Virus record (IMG/VR): IMGVR_UViG_3300005577_000037
Span: 1-61,341 of that record
Reading direction: 5' to 3' (one strand)
Length of the DNA stretch: 61,341 nucleotides
Source: a virus
Shown here: positions 9,430 to 18,192 of the stretch, piece after piece
How positions within the stretch are numbered: position 1 is the stretch's first letter
How the letters are laid out: every line of letters begins with the position of its first letter
Position numbers and translations under genes: made by a program
The notes under the pieces: model-generated
Told to the model about the DNA's origin: nothing
Database searches by the model: none
What the model saw: the letters and a program-made list of their open reading frames with translations, nothing else

Positions 9430-9855
9430 TTAATACCCTACCGCAGGAAAGTGATCCGGAAGAACCGTCAGACCCAGCGCGCTAAGATCGTCGTCGGTCT
9501 TGCCGCTCGCCCAGCACCAACGGCGCTCGACGGTGCACGTTCCGGCCTTGTCCGCGATGCCAACCGCGACCACGTGCACTAGGTCGGCGCGCCCGGTCGC
9601 GGCGCCGATCCACTCTCGGAGGAGGAGACGCGCTCCGACGGCCACGTCTCGCACCGTCTCGTCGGTCGGGATCGGAATCTCGACGCGGAAGCGACCGCGG
9701 ATCTGTCGGGCCAGCTCAGGAGACATCCGACACGCCATCGCCTGGCGCGTGAGAACGGAAGAGGGTGCGGCCGGGGCATAGGTCGCGACGCCCTCGACTC
9801 CGCCTAGGGTGATCGTCTTGACCTCGGTCTTCAGACGGGCGGGTTTCTTTGCCAT
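9430..9855 (-). CDS. Hypothetical protein
   Basis: 141 residues, not recognised. Mixed alpha/beta character, with VRDVAVGARLLLREWIGAA followed by strand-rich LVHVVAVGIADKAGTCTVERRWCW. It is upstream of the integrase gene on the same strand. No motif supports a function. Confidence 0.65.
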   Translation of the reverse strand: MAKKPARLKTEVKTITLGGVEGVATYAPAAPSSVLTRQAMACRMSPELARQIRGRFRVEIPIPTDETVRDVAVGARLLLREWIGAATGRADLVHVVAVGIADKAGTCTVERRWCWASGKTDDDLSALGLTVLPDHFPAVGY

Positions 9856-10036
9856 GTGGGTAAAGGTTAGAGAGGGCGCGCGGGGCTACTTCCCCACCCG
9901 TAGAAGATTCCTAACGAGTCGGCGTCCCAACCGACCAGCCGGTCAGCCTCCGCCGCGCCCTCTCTAGTGCCTCGTCTTAGGTCTCGAACCTCTCCCGCTT
10001 GCGCGGGCGCCCCGGACGGCGTTGACGAGACGCGGA

Positions 10037-10621
10037 CTAGGCCGCCGATTCGACGCGCGGAGAGACCGACTTCCGCGAGACGCGCCCGAGCAAGAGATCG
10101 CTCTTCGTACCGTCGCCGTTGGTCAGGCCCTCGAACAGGACGACCGGGACATCCTTCTGTCCGTCGGCGTAGGTCGGAGAGATCCGCACGTCGTGCTCGA
10201 CCGTCAGGGACGGGAAGTCGAGGTGGAGCTTGTCCAGGCCCTCGGCGCTGAGGGTGATCTTCTGACCCTTCACGAGCGGGATGACCTTCGAGGACCGGGG
10301 AAACCCGACCTTGAACGCCGTGCCCGACGCGGCCAGGGCCTTGAAGGTGTCGGCGAGGGCGTCCGAGGACGACATCACCAAAGCGATCTGCGAAGCCAGC
10401 GGAGCCGCCGCCGGGTTCTGAGCCGCCCACTTCGCCGTCATGCGGGCGATCTTCGCGGCGCGCTTGCTCACCGAGCGCACGGAATCCTCGAAGTGCCCGG
10501 CGGGGTTGTCCTTCAGCTTGCGGATCGGCGGGACCGTGCGGACGTGCTGCTTGCGGGCCGGCTTCTCCGTCGTCTCGCCTTCGGCCTTCGCGGTGTTCGT
10601 GGCGCTCTTCTTCGTGCCCAT
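10037..10621 (-). CDS. Hypothetical basic protein
   Basis: 194 residues, not recognised. The N-terminal 40 residues are Lys/Thr-rich and look disordered; the rest has a helical block (SKRAAKIARMTAKWAAQ) and a strand-rich C-terminal half. GAAGGAGAT precedes the ATG. Just upstream lies a paired TTACGCGTTAA / TTAACGCGTAA repeat that may control it. The 181 bp downstream, before the next gene, hold a 12-bp inverted repeat but no clear gene. Confidence 0.7.
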   Translation of the reverse strand: MGTKKSATNTAKAEGETTEKPARKQHVRTVPPIRKLKDNPAGHFEDSVRSVSKRAAKIARMTAKWAAQNPAAAPLASQIALVMSSSDALADTFKALAASGTAFKVGFPRSSKVIPLVKGQKITLSAEGLDKLHLDFPSLTVEHDVRISPTYADGQKDVPVVLFEGLTNGDGTKSDLLLGRVSRKSVSPRVESAA

Positions 10622-10683
10622 GATTTTCTTATCTCCTTCGGGTGGTTCGTGTCCTGGATGACAATTTGTAGAGTAACAAACTT

Positions 10684-10735
10684 TTACGCGTTAACTCGTT
10701 CTTTCTTTCGCGGCCGATTCTTTTTTAACGCGTAA
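10684..10735. repeat. Paired 11-bp inverted repeat between two genes
   Basis: TTACGCGTTAA at 10684-10694 and TTAACGCGTAA at 10725-10735 are exact inverted copies separated by 30 bp of T-rich DNA. They could form a terminator hairpin for the nuclease gene or be a two-site operator for the downstream gene. Confidence 0.6.
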
Positions 10736-10740
10736 CGTTT

Positions 10741-12978
10741 TCAGCGGAGGCCGCGGAAGATCGCGGCGGCGTAGGGGGTGATCACACTCTCGAACACATC
10801 AGCTCCGGGCGTGCTGGAGTCGACGATGATCGCCGAAGGCAGGCCCTTCATGAGAAGGCGGATCGCGACGGCCAACCAGCCCTTGCTCTCGTAGCGGATC
10901 AGGCGGTAGTCGAGCGCCTTGGAACTCGACGCGGCCAGGCGTTCAAACCCGTGCATAAAATCGGACAGGTGCGCGGGCGTGGGGCCATCCCAACCCTTGC
11001 CGGGCATGCAGTCGATAAAGAGGATCCGCACCGGGCACTCGAACGCCGGATCCGGATTGTTGAGCTGCTCGCGCAGGGCCTCCAGGGCGTGATCCGCCTT
11101 GGGCGGGGTCGGCGGCACCAACTCGTTCAGCACGCCGCCGAAGCCGGTGAGGATCTCCTCCGCCGACGGCGTGGCCGGCCTGCCGGTCTCCGGGGCCGTG
11201 TAGGCGGCCATGGCCGGCGCGCTCGCCGCAACCGTTGTGGTCCCCGTGAGGCCGGGCTGGATCAGTCCGTTACCGAACAACGAGGCTGGGCCGGCGGTTC
11301 CGGTCGGCGCGGCGCCCGCAGCCGCCTCGGCCGCGCGGGCGGCCTCCATCTCGGCCTTGGTGCGGCGCTTGCGCTTGGCTGGGGCGTCCGTGCCCCCGGG
11401 AGCCTCCGAAGCCGCCGGAGCGGCGCCAGCGGGCGCGGGAGGGGCCTCCGGGGCGCTCTCCTCCGACTCCTCGGCCTTGCCGTCGCCCGCGTTCGCTGCC
11501 GCGACCTCCTCGGGTGTGCTCGTGTCCGGCGGCGCGTCGCCGGGCGTCAAACCACCGATCCCGACCTCGACGGCCGGCGCGGCGGGGGCCGGCGCGGCGG
11601 GGGCCGGCGCGGCGGGGGCCGGCGCGGCGGGGGCCGGCGCGGCGGGGGCCGGCGCGGCGGGGGCCGGCGCGGCGATAGACGTCACCGTGCCGACCGGCGT
11701 CACCGTGCCGACCGGCGCGGCGGGGGCCAGATTGCCGAACAGAGCGGCGAGCCCGTCCGGTGCCTTGGTCGTGGGAGCCTCCGCGCGGGCCACACCCGCC
11801 GCCGGGGCGGCCGCGGGGGCCGGTGCGGCGGCGGGGGTGGCCGGGTTGGAAACTGGAGCCGGAGCGGCCGCGGGGGCGTTCGAATTCGCGGCGGGCGTCC
11901 CGAACAAGCCGGCCAGGCCCGCGGGGGGCGCAGGCGGTGCCGAAGGTGCGGCGGCCGGGGCAGGCGCGGGGGCGGGAGGAGGCGCGGCCTTGGCCGCCTC
12001 CATCATCTTCGCCAAGAGGCTTCCGGGGGCGGGCGCGGCGGAGGGGTTCGTGGGCTCGGACATATTCGCAGGTCTCCTAACTTGAAAGAGTTTCGTTCCG
12101 TTCGCTCCGGCGTTGAAGCCGCAAAGATCTCGATAGAAGCAGCCGCCGTATTTGTCGCAGCTCTCGACGTTGGGCGGCAGCTTGTCCGCGGTAGCCGGGC
12201 CGAGCTTCGCCCAGCTCTGCATTTCCCGAACGACCGCCATGTCACGCGCCCAGATTGCTTCGACCTCTGAGCGCTTCGCCTTCACGAAGACCGGCTTCGT
12301 TTGCGGGTGCACGCGCGAGGTCAGCAGGTACAGGAGCCCGATCTCGATCTCCTCGTAATCGGAGACCGCGAAAAGCCACTTCGCATTGATGTTGAGCTGA
12401 GTATCGTTCCGAACCTCTTCGGGCGTCTTAGCGTAGCGAAAATCCGAAGTGGTCTTGTAGTCGGTGATCTTCGCCGTCTTCCCGTAGCACTCGATAAAGT
12501 CGATGTATTGAATCAGCGAGGGTCCGTCCTCATACGTCGGAAGCGGACCCTCCTGCTCGACCATGATGCCGCCGCCCTCGGACTCGTGCGGCGCCCAGAA
12601 GTCGCGGTCAGTGCGCGGCGGCGGGAGGTACTTTTGCGCCGCCTGGACAAACTCCAGGGTCGTCACCGTCGTCGGGGCGTTGCCGTTCTGATCGTCGGTA
12701 ACCGTGACGGTCGGCAGAACCTCGCCCGTGGTCATGTAGGCTTCGAGCGCGGAGTGGATCGCGACGCCCTTCGTCTGGTTGCCGCGCATGGGCTCGCGGT
12801 TCCCCAAAATCGACGCGTTATACCACTTGCGCGGGCAGCCCTTGAAGCTGACGATCTGGGAAGGGGACACCGTGTTCCACGCGCGCTGTGCGCGCATCTG
12901 CGGCACGGGCGGGGACGTGGGCGCCGCGCCGTCCGCCGCGAGAGGGGGAATCACGACGCCAGGTCCGAAAACGCTCAT
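10741..12978 (-). CDS. Cas4/RecB-type PD-(D/E)XK nuclease fused to a Pro/Ala-rich tract and an unknown C-terminal domain
   Basis: 745 residues. The N-terminal 300 residues carry H75, D160, and D173-Y-K175 of the PD-(D/E)XK core plus C48, C274, C280 and C286, the four-Cys iron-sulphur arrangement of Cas4/AddB nucleases. Residues from about 310 to 600 are Ala/Pro-rich, encoded in part by six exact 15-bp DNA repeats. A final block of about 130 residues (from FGGVLNELVPP) is globular and unrecognised. Probably a recombination exonuclease. ATG at 12978 overlaps the upstream stop (ATGA). Confidence 0.8.
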   Translation of the reverse strand: MSVFGPGVVIPPLAADGAAPTSPPVPQMRAQRAWNTVSPSQIVSFKGCPRKWYNASILGNREPMRGNQTKGVAIHSALEAYMTTGEVLPTVTVTDDQNGNAPTTVTTLEFVQAAQKYLPPPRTDRDFWAPHESEGGGIMVEQEGPLPTYEDGPSLIQYIDFIECYGKTAKITDYKTTSDFRYAKTPEEVRNDTQLNINAKWLFAVSDYEEIEIGLLYLLTSRVHPQTKPVFVKAKRSEVEAIWARDMAVVREMQSWAKLGPATADKLPPNVESCDKYGGCFYRDLCGFNAGANGTKLFQVRRPANMSEPTNPSAAPAPGSLLAKMMEAAKAAPPPAPAPAPAAAPSAPPAPPAGLAGLFGTPAANSNAPAAAPAPVSNPATPAAAPAPAAAPAAGVARAEAPTTKAPDGLAALFGNLAPAAPVGTVTPVGTVTSIAAPAPAAPAPAAPAPAAPAPAAPAPAAPAPAAPAVEVGIGGLTPGDAPPDTSTPEEVAAANAGDGKAEESEESAPEAPPAPAGAAPAASEAPGGTDAPAKRKRRTKAEMEAARAAEAAAGAAPTGTAGPASLFGNGLIQPGLTGTTTVAASAPAMAAYTAPETGRPATPSAEEILTGFGGVLNELVPPTPPKADHALEALREQLNNPDPAFECPVRILFIDCMPGKGWDGPTPAHLSDFMHGFERLAASSSKALDYRLIRYESKGWLAVAIRLLMKGLPSAIIVDSSTPGADVFESVITPYAAAIFRGLR
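11576..11665. repeat. Six tandem 15-bp repeats inside the nuclease gene
   Basis: Six exact copies of GGCGCGGCGGGGGCC, encoding the PAAPA linker on the minus strand. A shorter duplicated unit, GTCACCGTGCCGACCGGC, follows. Copy number is likely variable through slippage. Confidence 0.9.
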
Positions 12979-13349
12979 GCGACCGCCGATCTTGGTTCGT
13001 AAAGGGAGAAGAATTCCTCGGGCGACTTCTGCGCCGGAGGCTCGGCCGTCGGAAAACGCGTCAGGTCGACGACCGTGAGCCCCAAGCGTTGGGCGGCCTC
13101 GCGCTCGACGGCCATGCGCGAGGACATTTGGCCGAGCATTACCATTGCGTCGCAACGCGCGAGAAGATCAAGATTACCGCGGGCGGCGCGGATCGCGTGG
13201 TCGATCGTCGGCATGTCCTCGGCGCGCGTCACGCCCAGCACGAACGAGACGTTGGGCGACGTCGACTCGACACACCAGCGAAGCCAGCGGTGCAACCGCG
13301 GGTCGCGCTCGGGGAATTCGTGGAACGAGTGGCTCACATAAACCAGCAT
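12975..13349 (-). CDS. Putative nucleoside 2-deoxyribosyltransferase-like protein (DUF4406-type)
   Basis: 124 residues. The layout MLVYVSHSFHE...ARCDAMVMLGQMSSRMAVEREAAQRLGL resembles the deoxyribosyltransferase/DUF4406 fold, in which a D-x-V strand is followed by an S...G..E helix. Activity is not established. ATG at 13349 is preferred over an upstream GTG because GGAA sits 6 nt upstream. The stop overlaps the start of the nuclease gene, so the two are translationally coupled. Confidence 0.5.
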   Translation of the reverse strand: MLVYVSHSFHEFPERDPRLHRWLRWCVESTSPNVSFVLGVTRAEDMPTIDHAIRAARGNLDLLARCDAMVMLGQMSSRMAVEREAAQRLGLTVVDLTRFPTAEPPAQKSPEEFFSLYEPRSAVA

Positions 13350-13401
13350 GACCGGTTCCAACCTTAGCACGCTAAAAGTTAGCGCGGTAAAAATTTTTGC
13401 G

Positions 13402-13731
13402 TCAGCGAAACGAGGTCAGGACGAGCCCGACCGAACAGCACGCGAGGCCAGCCCAGACGTTCCAGGTGAGGGCCTCGCCGAAGACGAAGCGGCCCAGCAT
13501 CACGGGTACGATCACGCCGGTCGCCGCCCAGAAGATGGCGGCCCGGCCGAGCGCCCCGCCGCTCGCGCGCAGGACTCCGAGCCAAAGCGCCGACACGAGG
13601 ACGTAGGACGCGAGCGCGGCCGCGAGATAGCCGCGTCCAAGCGAGTCCGCCCACCGCTTCGCCGCGAGATCCCCGAGAGCCACGATCGCGTCGCCCGCGA
13701 GCGCGAGCGCGATCATGGTGCCGAGCTTCAC
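13402..13731 (-). CDS. Four-helix membrane protein, EamA/SMR-like
   Basis: 109 residues with about four hydrophobic segments (IALALAGDAIVALG, YLAAALASYVLVSALWLGVL, AAIFWAATGVIVPVML, VWAGLACCSVGLVLT). The size and pattern resemble small multidrug-resistance/EamA transporters, and GEALTWNVWAGLACCSVGLVL resembles their final helix. It could instead be an unusual holin or a membrane moron. It starts by ATGA overlap with the mini-gene upstream. Confidence 0.6.
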   Translation of the reverse strand: MKLGTMIALALAGDAIVALGDLAAKRWADSLGRGYLAAALASYVLVSALWLGVLRASGGALGRAAIFWAATGVIVPVMLGRFVFGEALTWNVWAGLACCSVGLVLTSFR

Positions 13732-13826
13732 GGCAGCGCCCGCGCCAGGATAGAGATCGCCAAACCGGCCGTGATCAAGAAAGCCGCGACGCCGCTGAGC
13801 ACGCGCATTTCATCGGGGGAGATCAC
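13728..13826 (-). CDS. 32-residue single-span membrane peptide
   Basis: Starts at GTG 13826 overlapping the upstream SspB-like stop (GTGA) and ends overlapping the next ATG. One hydrophobic span (VLSGVAAFLITAGLAISILA) fills most of it. The exact 4-bp overlaps on both sides argue that it is translated. Confidence 0.6.
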   Translation of the reverse strand: MISPDEMRVLSGVAAFLITAGLAISILARALP

Positions 13827-14290
13827 GACTCGCCTCCGGCGGGGCCGTCGCGGTCGTCGGAACGCACCAGCCGCAGCGCCGGACGGGCCTGCACCGCGTT
13901 CGAGGGGCCGGCCGCTTCGGCGTCGAAAGGCGCGTCCATCGGCACCGCGGTAAGACGGCGCTCCGCCTTCTCGGGCGCCTTCGGCTCGCCGCCGTCTTTC
14001 GCCCGCACCATGCCGATCGCTTCCCAGGGGAGCGTTACGAAGAACGGAGAGCGCGCGAAAGAGAGCGTCGCCGTGATTCCGAGCGGGCTCACGACGAGAT
14101 CCGGGATCGGGGTTTTCATGTCGAGGCCCAGCTCCAACACCGTGACCTCGTTCGCGGCCTTGATGTAGTCGGGAAGTGTGACGCCTTCCACCTCGTTCAG
14201 GACCCAAACGAGGATCGAGTCACACTCTTTGAGAAGGGCCCGGACGGCCTCGACCTTCATCTCCTTCGTGATCGGCTCCGAGTCCATCAT
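13823..14290 (-). CDS. sspB: SspB-like ClpXP protease adaptor
   Basis: 155 residues. Residues 30-95 follow the SspB fold (GVTLPDYIKAANEVTVLELG, then ITATLSFARSPFFVTLPWEAI), and residues 136-143 read RPALRLVR, nearly identical to the ClpX-binding XB tail RPALRVVK of E. coli SspB. SspB tethers ssrA-tagged and other substrates to ClpXP. Here the tail is not terminal; about 12 residues follow. The phage could redirect host proteolysis. It begins by ATGA overlap with 14287..14526. Confidence 0.75.
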   Translation of the reverse strand: MMDSEPITKEMKVEAVRALLKECDSILVWVLNEVEGVTLPDYIKAANEVTVLELGLDMKTPIPDLVVSPLGITATLSFARSPFFVTLPWEAIGMVRAKDGGEPKAPEKAERRLTAVPMDAPFDAEAAGPSNAVQARPALRLVRSDDRDGPAGGES

Positions 14291-14526
14291 CGAATCTCCC
14301 GCGCAATTTTTTCGACGGCCGCGATCTTCTTTTTCAGCGAGACGATCTTGCGCGCCGCGAGCTTTCTTACCGCCTCGACCGCCTCGGCTCGGAGCGTGAA
14401 TGCCGTACGCCCTATGACGAATTGCCGGTGATAGGGCTCGGCGTAGACGTACGCCCCATCCGGCGGCGAAGCCTCAGTCTCTTGAATTCCTCTCGTCTCC
14501 CAATATTTGACCGTGTAATACCTCAT
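14287..14526 (-). CDS. Hypothetical small protein
   Basis: 79 residues, not recognised. A strand-rich N-terminus (MRYYTVKYWETRG) precedes a Lys/Ala-rich helix (AVRKLAARKIVSLKKKIAAVEKIA). It is coupled to both neighbours by 4-bp overlaps. Confidence 0.65.
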   Translation of the reverse strand: MRYYTVKYWETRGIQETEASPPDGAYVYAEPYHRQFVIGRTAFTLRAEAVEAVRKLAARKIVSLKKKIAAVEKIAREIR

Positions 14527-14642
14527 GACCGACTCCCGTCCTTGAACAGCTTCCAGCCCAGCGCCCCTAGGAACACGGCCACCGCGACGACGAACGGCGT
14601 CAGGAGCACGCCCATCAAGGAAAGCGAAAGGTCGGTCGTCAC
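14523..14642 (-). CDS. 39-residue membrane peptide
   Basis: GTG at 14642 overlaps the preceding stop (GTGA). One transmembrane segment (LMGVLLTPFVVAVAVFLGALGW) is followed by a short basic tail. Too small for functional assignment. Confidence 0.55.
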   Translation of the reverse strand: MTTDLSLSLMGVLLTPFVVAVAVFLGALGWKLFKDGSRS

Positions 14643-14761
14643 GGGCGCCTCCATCCGATTTCGAATTCGAGTTGATCGATCTCGTCGTCCGTGAGCCACA
14701 CGACGGCGTGAAGCCACGTGACGCCGAAGAACTTCGAGATCTCTTTCACGTAGGCGTGCAC
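14639..14761 (-). CDS. 40-residue hypothetical peptide
   Basis: Begins at GTG 3 nt after the oligoribonuclease stop and ends overlapping the next GTG. The composition (VKEISKFFGVTWLHAVVWL, then an acidic stretch) is protein-like and the reading frame fills the gap exactly. Confidence 0.5.
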   Translation of the reverse strand: MHAYVKEISKFFGVTWLHAVVWLTDDEIDQLEFEIGWRRP

Positions 14762-14764
14762 GGC

Positions 14765-15391
14765 TTATCGTAGGGCGCCCGGCGGCAGCTTCGAGACGTC
14801 CACGATCCCGGCGCGCTCCACCAGGGCCGCGAAAGGGTCGTGCGGGCCGGGGCTCTTCAGGCCGCGGGACATCAGCCACTCCGTCGCCTCTTTCCCGTGC
14901 GCGATGCTTTCGAGGACGTCGTCCTTTGCCCTGTGCGCTTCCGCTCGGGGGAACTTGTCGCGGCCCATGGCTCGGGCTAAGAGCTTGATCGACGAGACGT
15001 CGAAGACCCGATAGTGAAGGCGCTTCGCAAGCGTGGGCATGTAGGCGCGCAGGAACCCGAGATCGAAGTGGACGGTTGAGCCGGCCAACGTCGGCAAGTC
15101 GGCGCGGTCCTCGACCTCAGGAATCAGCGCCAGCAATGCCGCCTCCACCTCGGCGATCGTGATCGCGCTGAGCGAGCACTCTAGGACAAGGCCGTTTTGA
15201 TTGTGCATCGCCTGCACGTATGGGTCCCATTTCGTGAAGCTCTTCGCATAGACAGAACTGAGAACCGCGTGATACAGCGGCTTGACGTTGAACGGATCGT
15301 TAAGTTCCGCCTCGGCGGCGTAGATCTCAAGGATTGCGTCGTTGCGAGGGTCGAGGCCTGTGGTTTCGAGATCGCACCAGATCAATTTCAT
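14765..15391 (-). CDS. orn: Oligoribonuclease-like DEDDh 3'-5' exonuclease
   Basis: 208 residues. Exo I is WCDLETTGLD (D7, E9), Exo II is in VHFDLGFLRAYMP and Exo III in EAHRAKDDVLES, matching Orn-type DEDDh exonucleases that degrade short oligoribonucleotides. ATG at 15391 overlaps the stop of the inserted GIY-YIG gene. The phage may use it to recycle RNA to nucleotides. Confidence 0.85.
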   Translation of the reverse strand: MKLIWCDLETTGLDPRNDAILEIYAAEAELNDPFNVKPLYHAVLSSVYAKSFTKWDPYVQAMHNQNGLVLECSLSAITIAEVEAALLALIPEVEDRADLPTLAGSTVHFDLGFLRAYMPTLAKRLHYRVFDVSSIKLLARAMGRDKFPRAEAHRAKDDVLESIAHGKEATEWLMSRGLKSPGPHDPFAALVERAGIVDVSKLPPGALR

Positions 15392-16125
15392 TTCGCGTCC
15401 GCATCCTTTCCGACTTCCGTTTTCCATCTCTGCCAGCGCGCTATTGCCGCCGCGCTGAGCTTGGCGCGCACGTCTTCCGATACAGTCCGCCCTTTTCGTG
15501 TCGCGCTCATCTTGGCTCGCGTCTCAGCGGACGCGCTTCGGCCACGCTGCGCTTGGCGTAGTCGCTCCTTTGCTTCCTCCGAGTGGCGCCGTCCACGAAA
15601 GGAGCTAGGCCGGTCCTTTTTCGCCGCACTCATGTTAGCGCGGGCCGTCGCAGATTTGGGACGACCCTTCAGTGATCGGCTACGTTTCTGCCGTTCTTCC
15701 GCCGACTGCTTCCGACCGGTCCGTCCGAACTTAGCGACACTCATCTTGGCGCGAGCCTCGGGCGTGTGCTTGCGTCCGAGGGTAGGAGATCGTCCTCCGG
15801 TGCCGACGTTCGTCAGTGGCTCCCCGGCGGCCCGCAATCGTATGATCCAATCGTTCTCGGCGTCATAGACTTCGTCTGATGAGCCGTAGCGCTGCAACAC
15901 CCGCACATCGTACGGAAGAGATCCTGGACGCTTAGGAAGGGAGCGCAGCCATGCCGCTTTACTGCCGTCACGTCGGCGCTCATCCTGACGTATATGACAC
16001 TCCTGCGCGTGGGCGGCGCTTCGAGCCAGTCCTCTAGCGGACGCTCCGACATAGTGACAACGTCCGGTCCGCGGGTCGATTAGCCCGTAGATCAGAAACG
16101 CCGAGACATGTTCGTCGGAGGCCAT
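15388..16125 (-). CDS. GIY-YIG homing endonuclease with NUMOD3 repeats
   Basis: 245 residues. The N-terminal catalytic start FLIYGLIDPRTGRCHYVGAS is the GIY-YIG signature. The C-terminal half is a chain of basic NUMOD3-type repeats (GRKHTPEARAKMSVAKFGR and four or more variants) that contact DNA. It lies between the 2OG oxygenase and oligoribonuclease genes as a free-standing insertion. A degraded copy of the same N-terminus appears at 58435. Confidence 0.9.
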   Translation of the reverse strand: MASDEHVSAFLIYGLIDPRTGRCHYVGASARGLARSAAHAQECHIRQDERRRDGSKAAWLRSLPKRPGSLPYDVRVLQRYGSSDEVYDAENDWIIRLRAAGEPLTNVGTGGRSPTLGRKHTPEARAKMSVAKFGRTGRKQSAEERQKRSRSLKGRPKSATARANMSAAKKDRPSSFRGRRHSEEAKERLRQAQRGRSASAETRAKMSATRKGRTVSEDVRAKLSAAAIARWQRWKTEVGKDADAK

Positions 16126-16133
16126 CGTAACCC

Positions 16134-16805
16134 TCACTCGTATTTTGAGGCCTCGATGCGGCTGCGTCGCATTCGTTCGTTGAGCCAGGCGCCAACGTTC
16201 ACTCGTGTGCCGGCTCCGTTCGGTGGCAGGACGGCGGCGTGATCGGGTATGGCAAAGTACACGATTGACTTTTGCCGCTCGTCCGACGACAAGACCTCGT
16301 GCATCGTCGCTGTACCGAGCCCGATCTCCTCGGCGATTTCCCCCAGGTGCGCCTGAGGGTTGAGCGAGCGGATCCGGCGAATGACTCGGCTCGGCTCTGT
16401 CTCGATCGCGCGGAAGCACTTCGGCTGATCTCGGTAACACATGAGCGTGTACAAGGAAAAATCGAAGTGCGGGTTGGACGTTGACCCAGGTGGATAATCC
16501 AGCACGCGCAGGGCCCCGTAACGAATATCCGGGAGGAACGCCTCCGGGATCTCGGCCTCCATGGCGGCCGCCGTCGCGATGTCGTGCGCGCGCTGGAGGT
16601 AGTCCATCAAGAGGATGGCGTCCTCGTCCGGCACGGCCGCCGTCAAGTATTTAGTCGCGACGTGCGCGTATCTTTTTCCGTAGTCGATCCTGCCGTCGCC
16701 GTTCGGGATCTCCTTCACGGTCGGTCGATAGCCCGGATAGTCGTCGCGGAACACGAGCGCGTGAAGCGCGTTGTAATCGTCTTCGGAAAAAATCGTCTTG
16801 GGCAT
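16134..16805 (-). CDS. 2-oxoglutarate/Fe(II)-dependent oxygenase
   Basis: 222 residues from the ATG preferred here (AAAGGA lies 9 nt upstream). The iron facial triad is H113-x-D115 (NPHFDF) with distal H169, and R177 would bind 2-oxoglutarate. Such phage enzymes hydroxylate nucleobases or amino acids; the substrate here is unknown. The gene follows DNA ligase in one operon, so a nucleic-acid role is possible. Confidence 0.75.
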   Translation of the reverse strand: MPKTIFSEDDYNALHALVFRDDYPGYRPTVKEIPNGDGRIDYGKRYAHVATKYLTAAVPDEDAILLMDYLQRAHDIATAAAMEAEIPEAFLPDIRYGALRVLDYPPGSTSNPHFDFSLYTLMCYRDQPKCFRAIETEPSRVIRRIRSLNPQAHLGEIAEEIGLGTATMHEVLSSDERQKSIVYFAIPDHAAVLPPNGAGTRVNVGAWLNERMRRSRIEASKYE

Positions 16806-16819
16806 TGGGCGGGGTCCTT

Positions 16820-17938
16820 TCACTCGTAGTCGCGGATGGATTTTCCGATCGGGAACCTAGGGATCCCATCGGCCGTGAGGTTCTGATAGGCGACGGTTAG
16901 GAGCTTCCCTTGCCATTGCTCCGGGTGCGCGAACAACTCAGCCCGACGCGCGTAGCTCGTCTTTAGGCGTGCCCGGAACTCCTTGCCCTCGGCCGTGACG
17001 CACACGAAGGATCCGACGGTGCCGACGTCCTTGCCACGGCCTTCTTCTGCGCCCGTGATTTTGTACTCGCTATCAACGAAGTTCTTCAGCTTTTGCAGGA
17101 ACATCGATCGTTTGCCGAACTCGTACGGACCCTCGCCACGGATCATAGAGCCTTCATAACCGCGCGCTAGATTCAGATCATGGCAACCCATGATCTCCTC
17201 GTGGTTCGCCGCGACGTCGGTGCGCACCTGCACCAGCGGCGCCCCGGCCCCGTCCAGCAAGCGCTTAAGCTTCCAGTGCCGACCGGAAAACGGGGCGTCC
17301 TCAGACGGCAGATCGTACACGTGATATTCGATCACTTCGTGACCGGCTACCGGCTCCGCGCTTCGGATCAAGCTGATCAACCCCTCGAAGTCTCCATTCA
17401 TGGAATGGACGTAGGCCTCCCCGTCGAAGACGTAGGAACCCGACGGAAATCGAGCCTCTAGTGCGGCAGCGATATGCGGAAGCGAATTCACCCGCTTGCG
17501 GGTGCGGCTCCAAAGCTCACAAACGCCGTCCTCGACCACCGCGATCAGGCGCGTTCCATCGAACTTGGGTTGGACGAAAACCGGAAACGCGAGCTTTGAA
17601 GCAAAGTGCGGATAGATCTTCGAAGGCGCCAACATCGGAAGAATCCCGCCCTCGATCACGGCGTCGACCTCGCCCGCCTGCGCCGCCTCGATGCTCTCGA
17701 CGTATCCTTTTTTGCGCTGCTTCGTGTGACGAGCGAGCGCCTCGGCCTCCGCCTGTTGCTCGGGCGTCGTAGCGTTGGCGCGCCCGAGGTTCTTCCCCTC
17801 GGTGATCGTCTCAGTGCCGGACTGGATCGCACCGCCGACTTGCCCGTGGCAGGTCACGATCGCGGCGCCCTCGACGTCGATGCCCCACATGAGAATCGCG
17901 CCGGTCGCTCCGCGTCGGTAGAGGATCGGGAGGTCCAC
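16820..17938 (-). CDS. lig: ATP-dependent DNA ligase with N-terminal WGR-like region
   Basis: 372 residues. Motif I KFDG (K125 is the adenylated lysine), motif III FDGEAY (E174), motif IV EGSMIR (262-267) and motif V LQKLK (K283, K285) are present, with a C-terminal OB-fold region. Residues 1-60 resemble a WGR-type domain. It would seal nicks during replication. GTG start; the stop is followed closely by the oxygenase gene. Confidence 0.92.
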   Translation of the reverse strand: MDLPILYRRGATGAILMWGIDVEGAAIVTCHGQVGGAIQSGTETITEGKNLGRANATTPEQQAEAEALARHTKQRKKGYVESIEAAQAGEVDAVIEGGILPMLAPSKIYPHFASKLAFPVFVQPKFDGTRLIAVVEDGVCELWSRTRKRVNSLPHIAAALEARFPSGSYVFDGEAYVHSMNGDFEGLISLIRSAEPVAGHEVIEYHVYDLPSEDAPFSGRHWKLKRLLDGAGAPLVQVRTDVAANHEEIMGCHDLNLARGYEGSMIRGEGPYEFGKRSMFLQKLKNFVDSEYKITGAEEGRGKDVGTVGSFVCVTAEGKEFRARLKTSYARRAELFAHPEQWQGKLLTVAYQNLTADGIPRFPIGKSIRDYE

Positions 17939-18189
17939 TACAGCCGCTCCCCGTAGAAGTCCTCGGCCTCGTTGGCGAGGATGATCTCCATGTCGCGAAT
18001 GGCGTCGGCGAAGACGCGCCGCACGTAGGCCTTGGGCAGCTCGCCGGCTTCGAAGGCGTCCTCCGCCTCGTCGTTGACGAGGTAGGGATCGTGATCCGCG
18101 AACATGTCGCCGCGCGCGAGAAGGGAACTCGCGTAGGCGGCCGCGCGGCGCTTCCAGGTGGTGAGGGTCTTGGGGAATTCGTTGGGCAT
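17938..18189 (-). CDS. Hypothetical acidic protein
   Basis: 83 residues, not recognised; helical and acidic (DEAEDAFEAGELPKAYVRRVFADAIRD). Its TAG overlaps the GTG of ligase by one base, so the two are coupled. Confidence 0.65.
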   Translation of the reverse strand: MPNEFPKTLTTWKRRAAAYASSLLARGDMFADHDPYLVNDEAEDAFEAGELPKAYVRRVFADAIRDMEIILANEAEDFYGERL

Positions 18190-18192
18190 GGC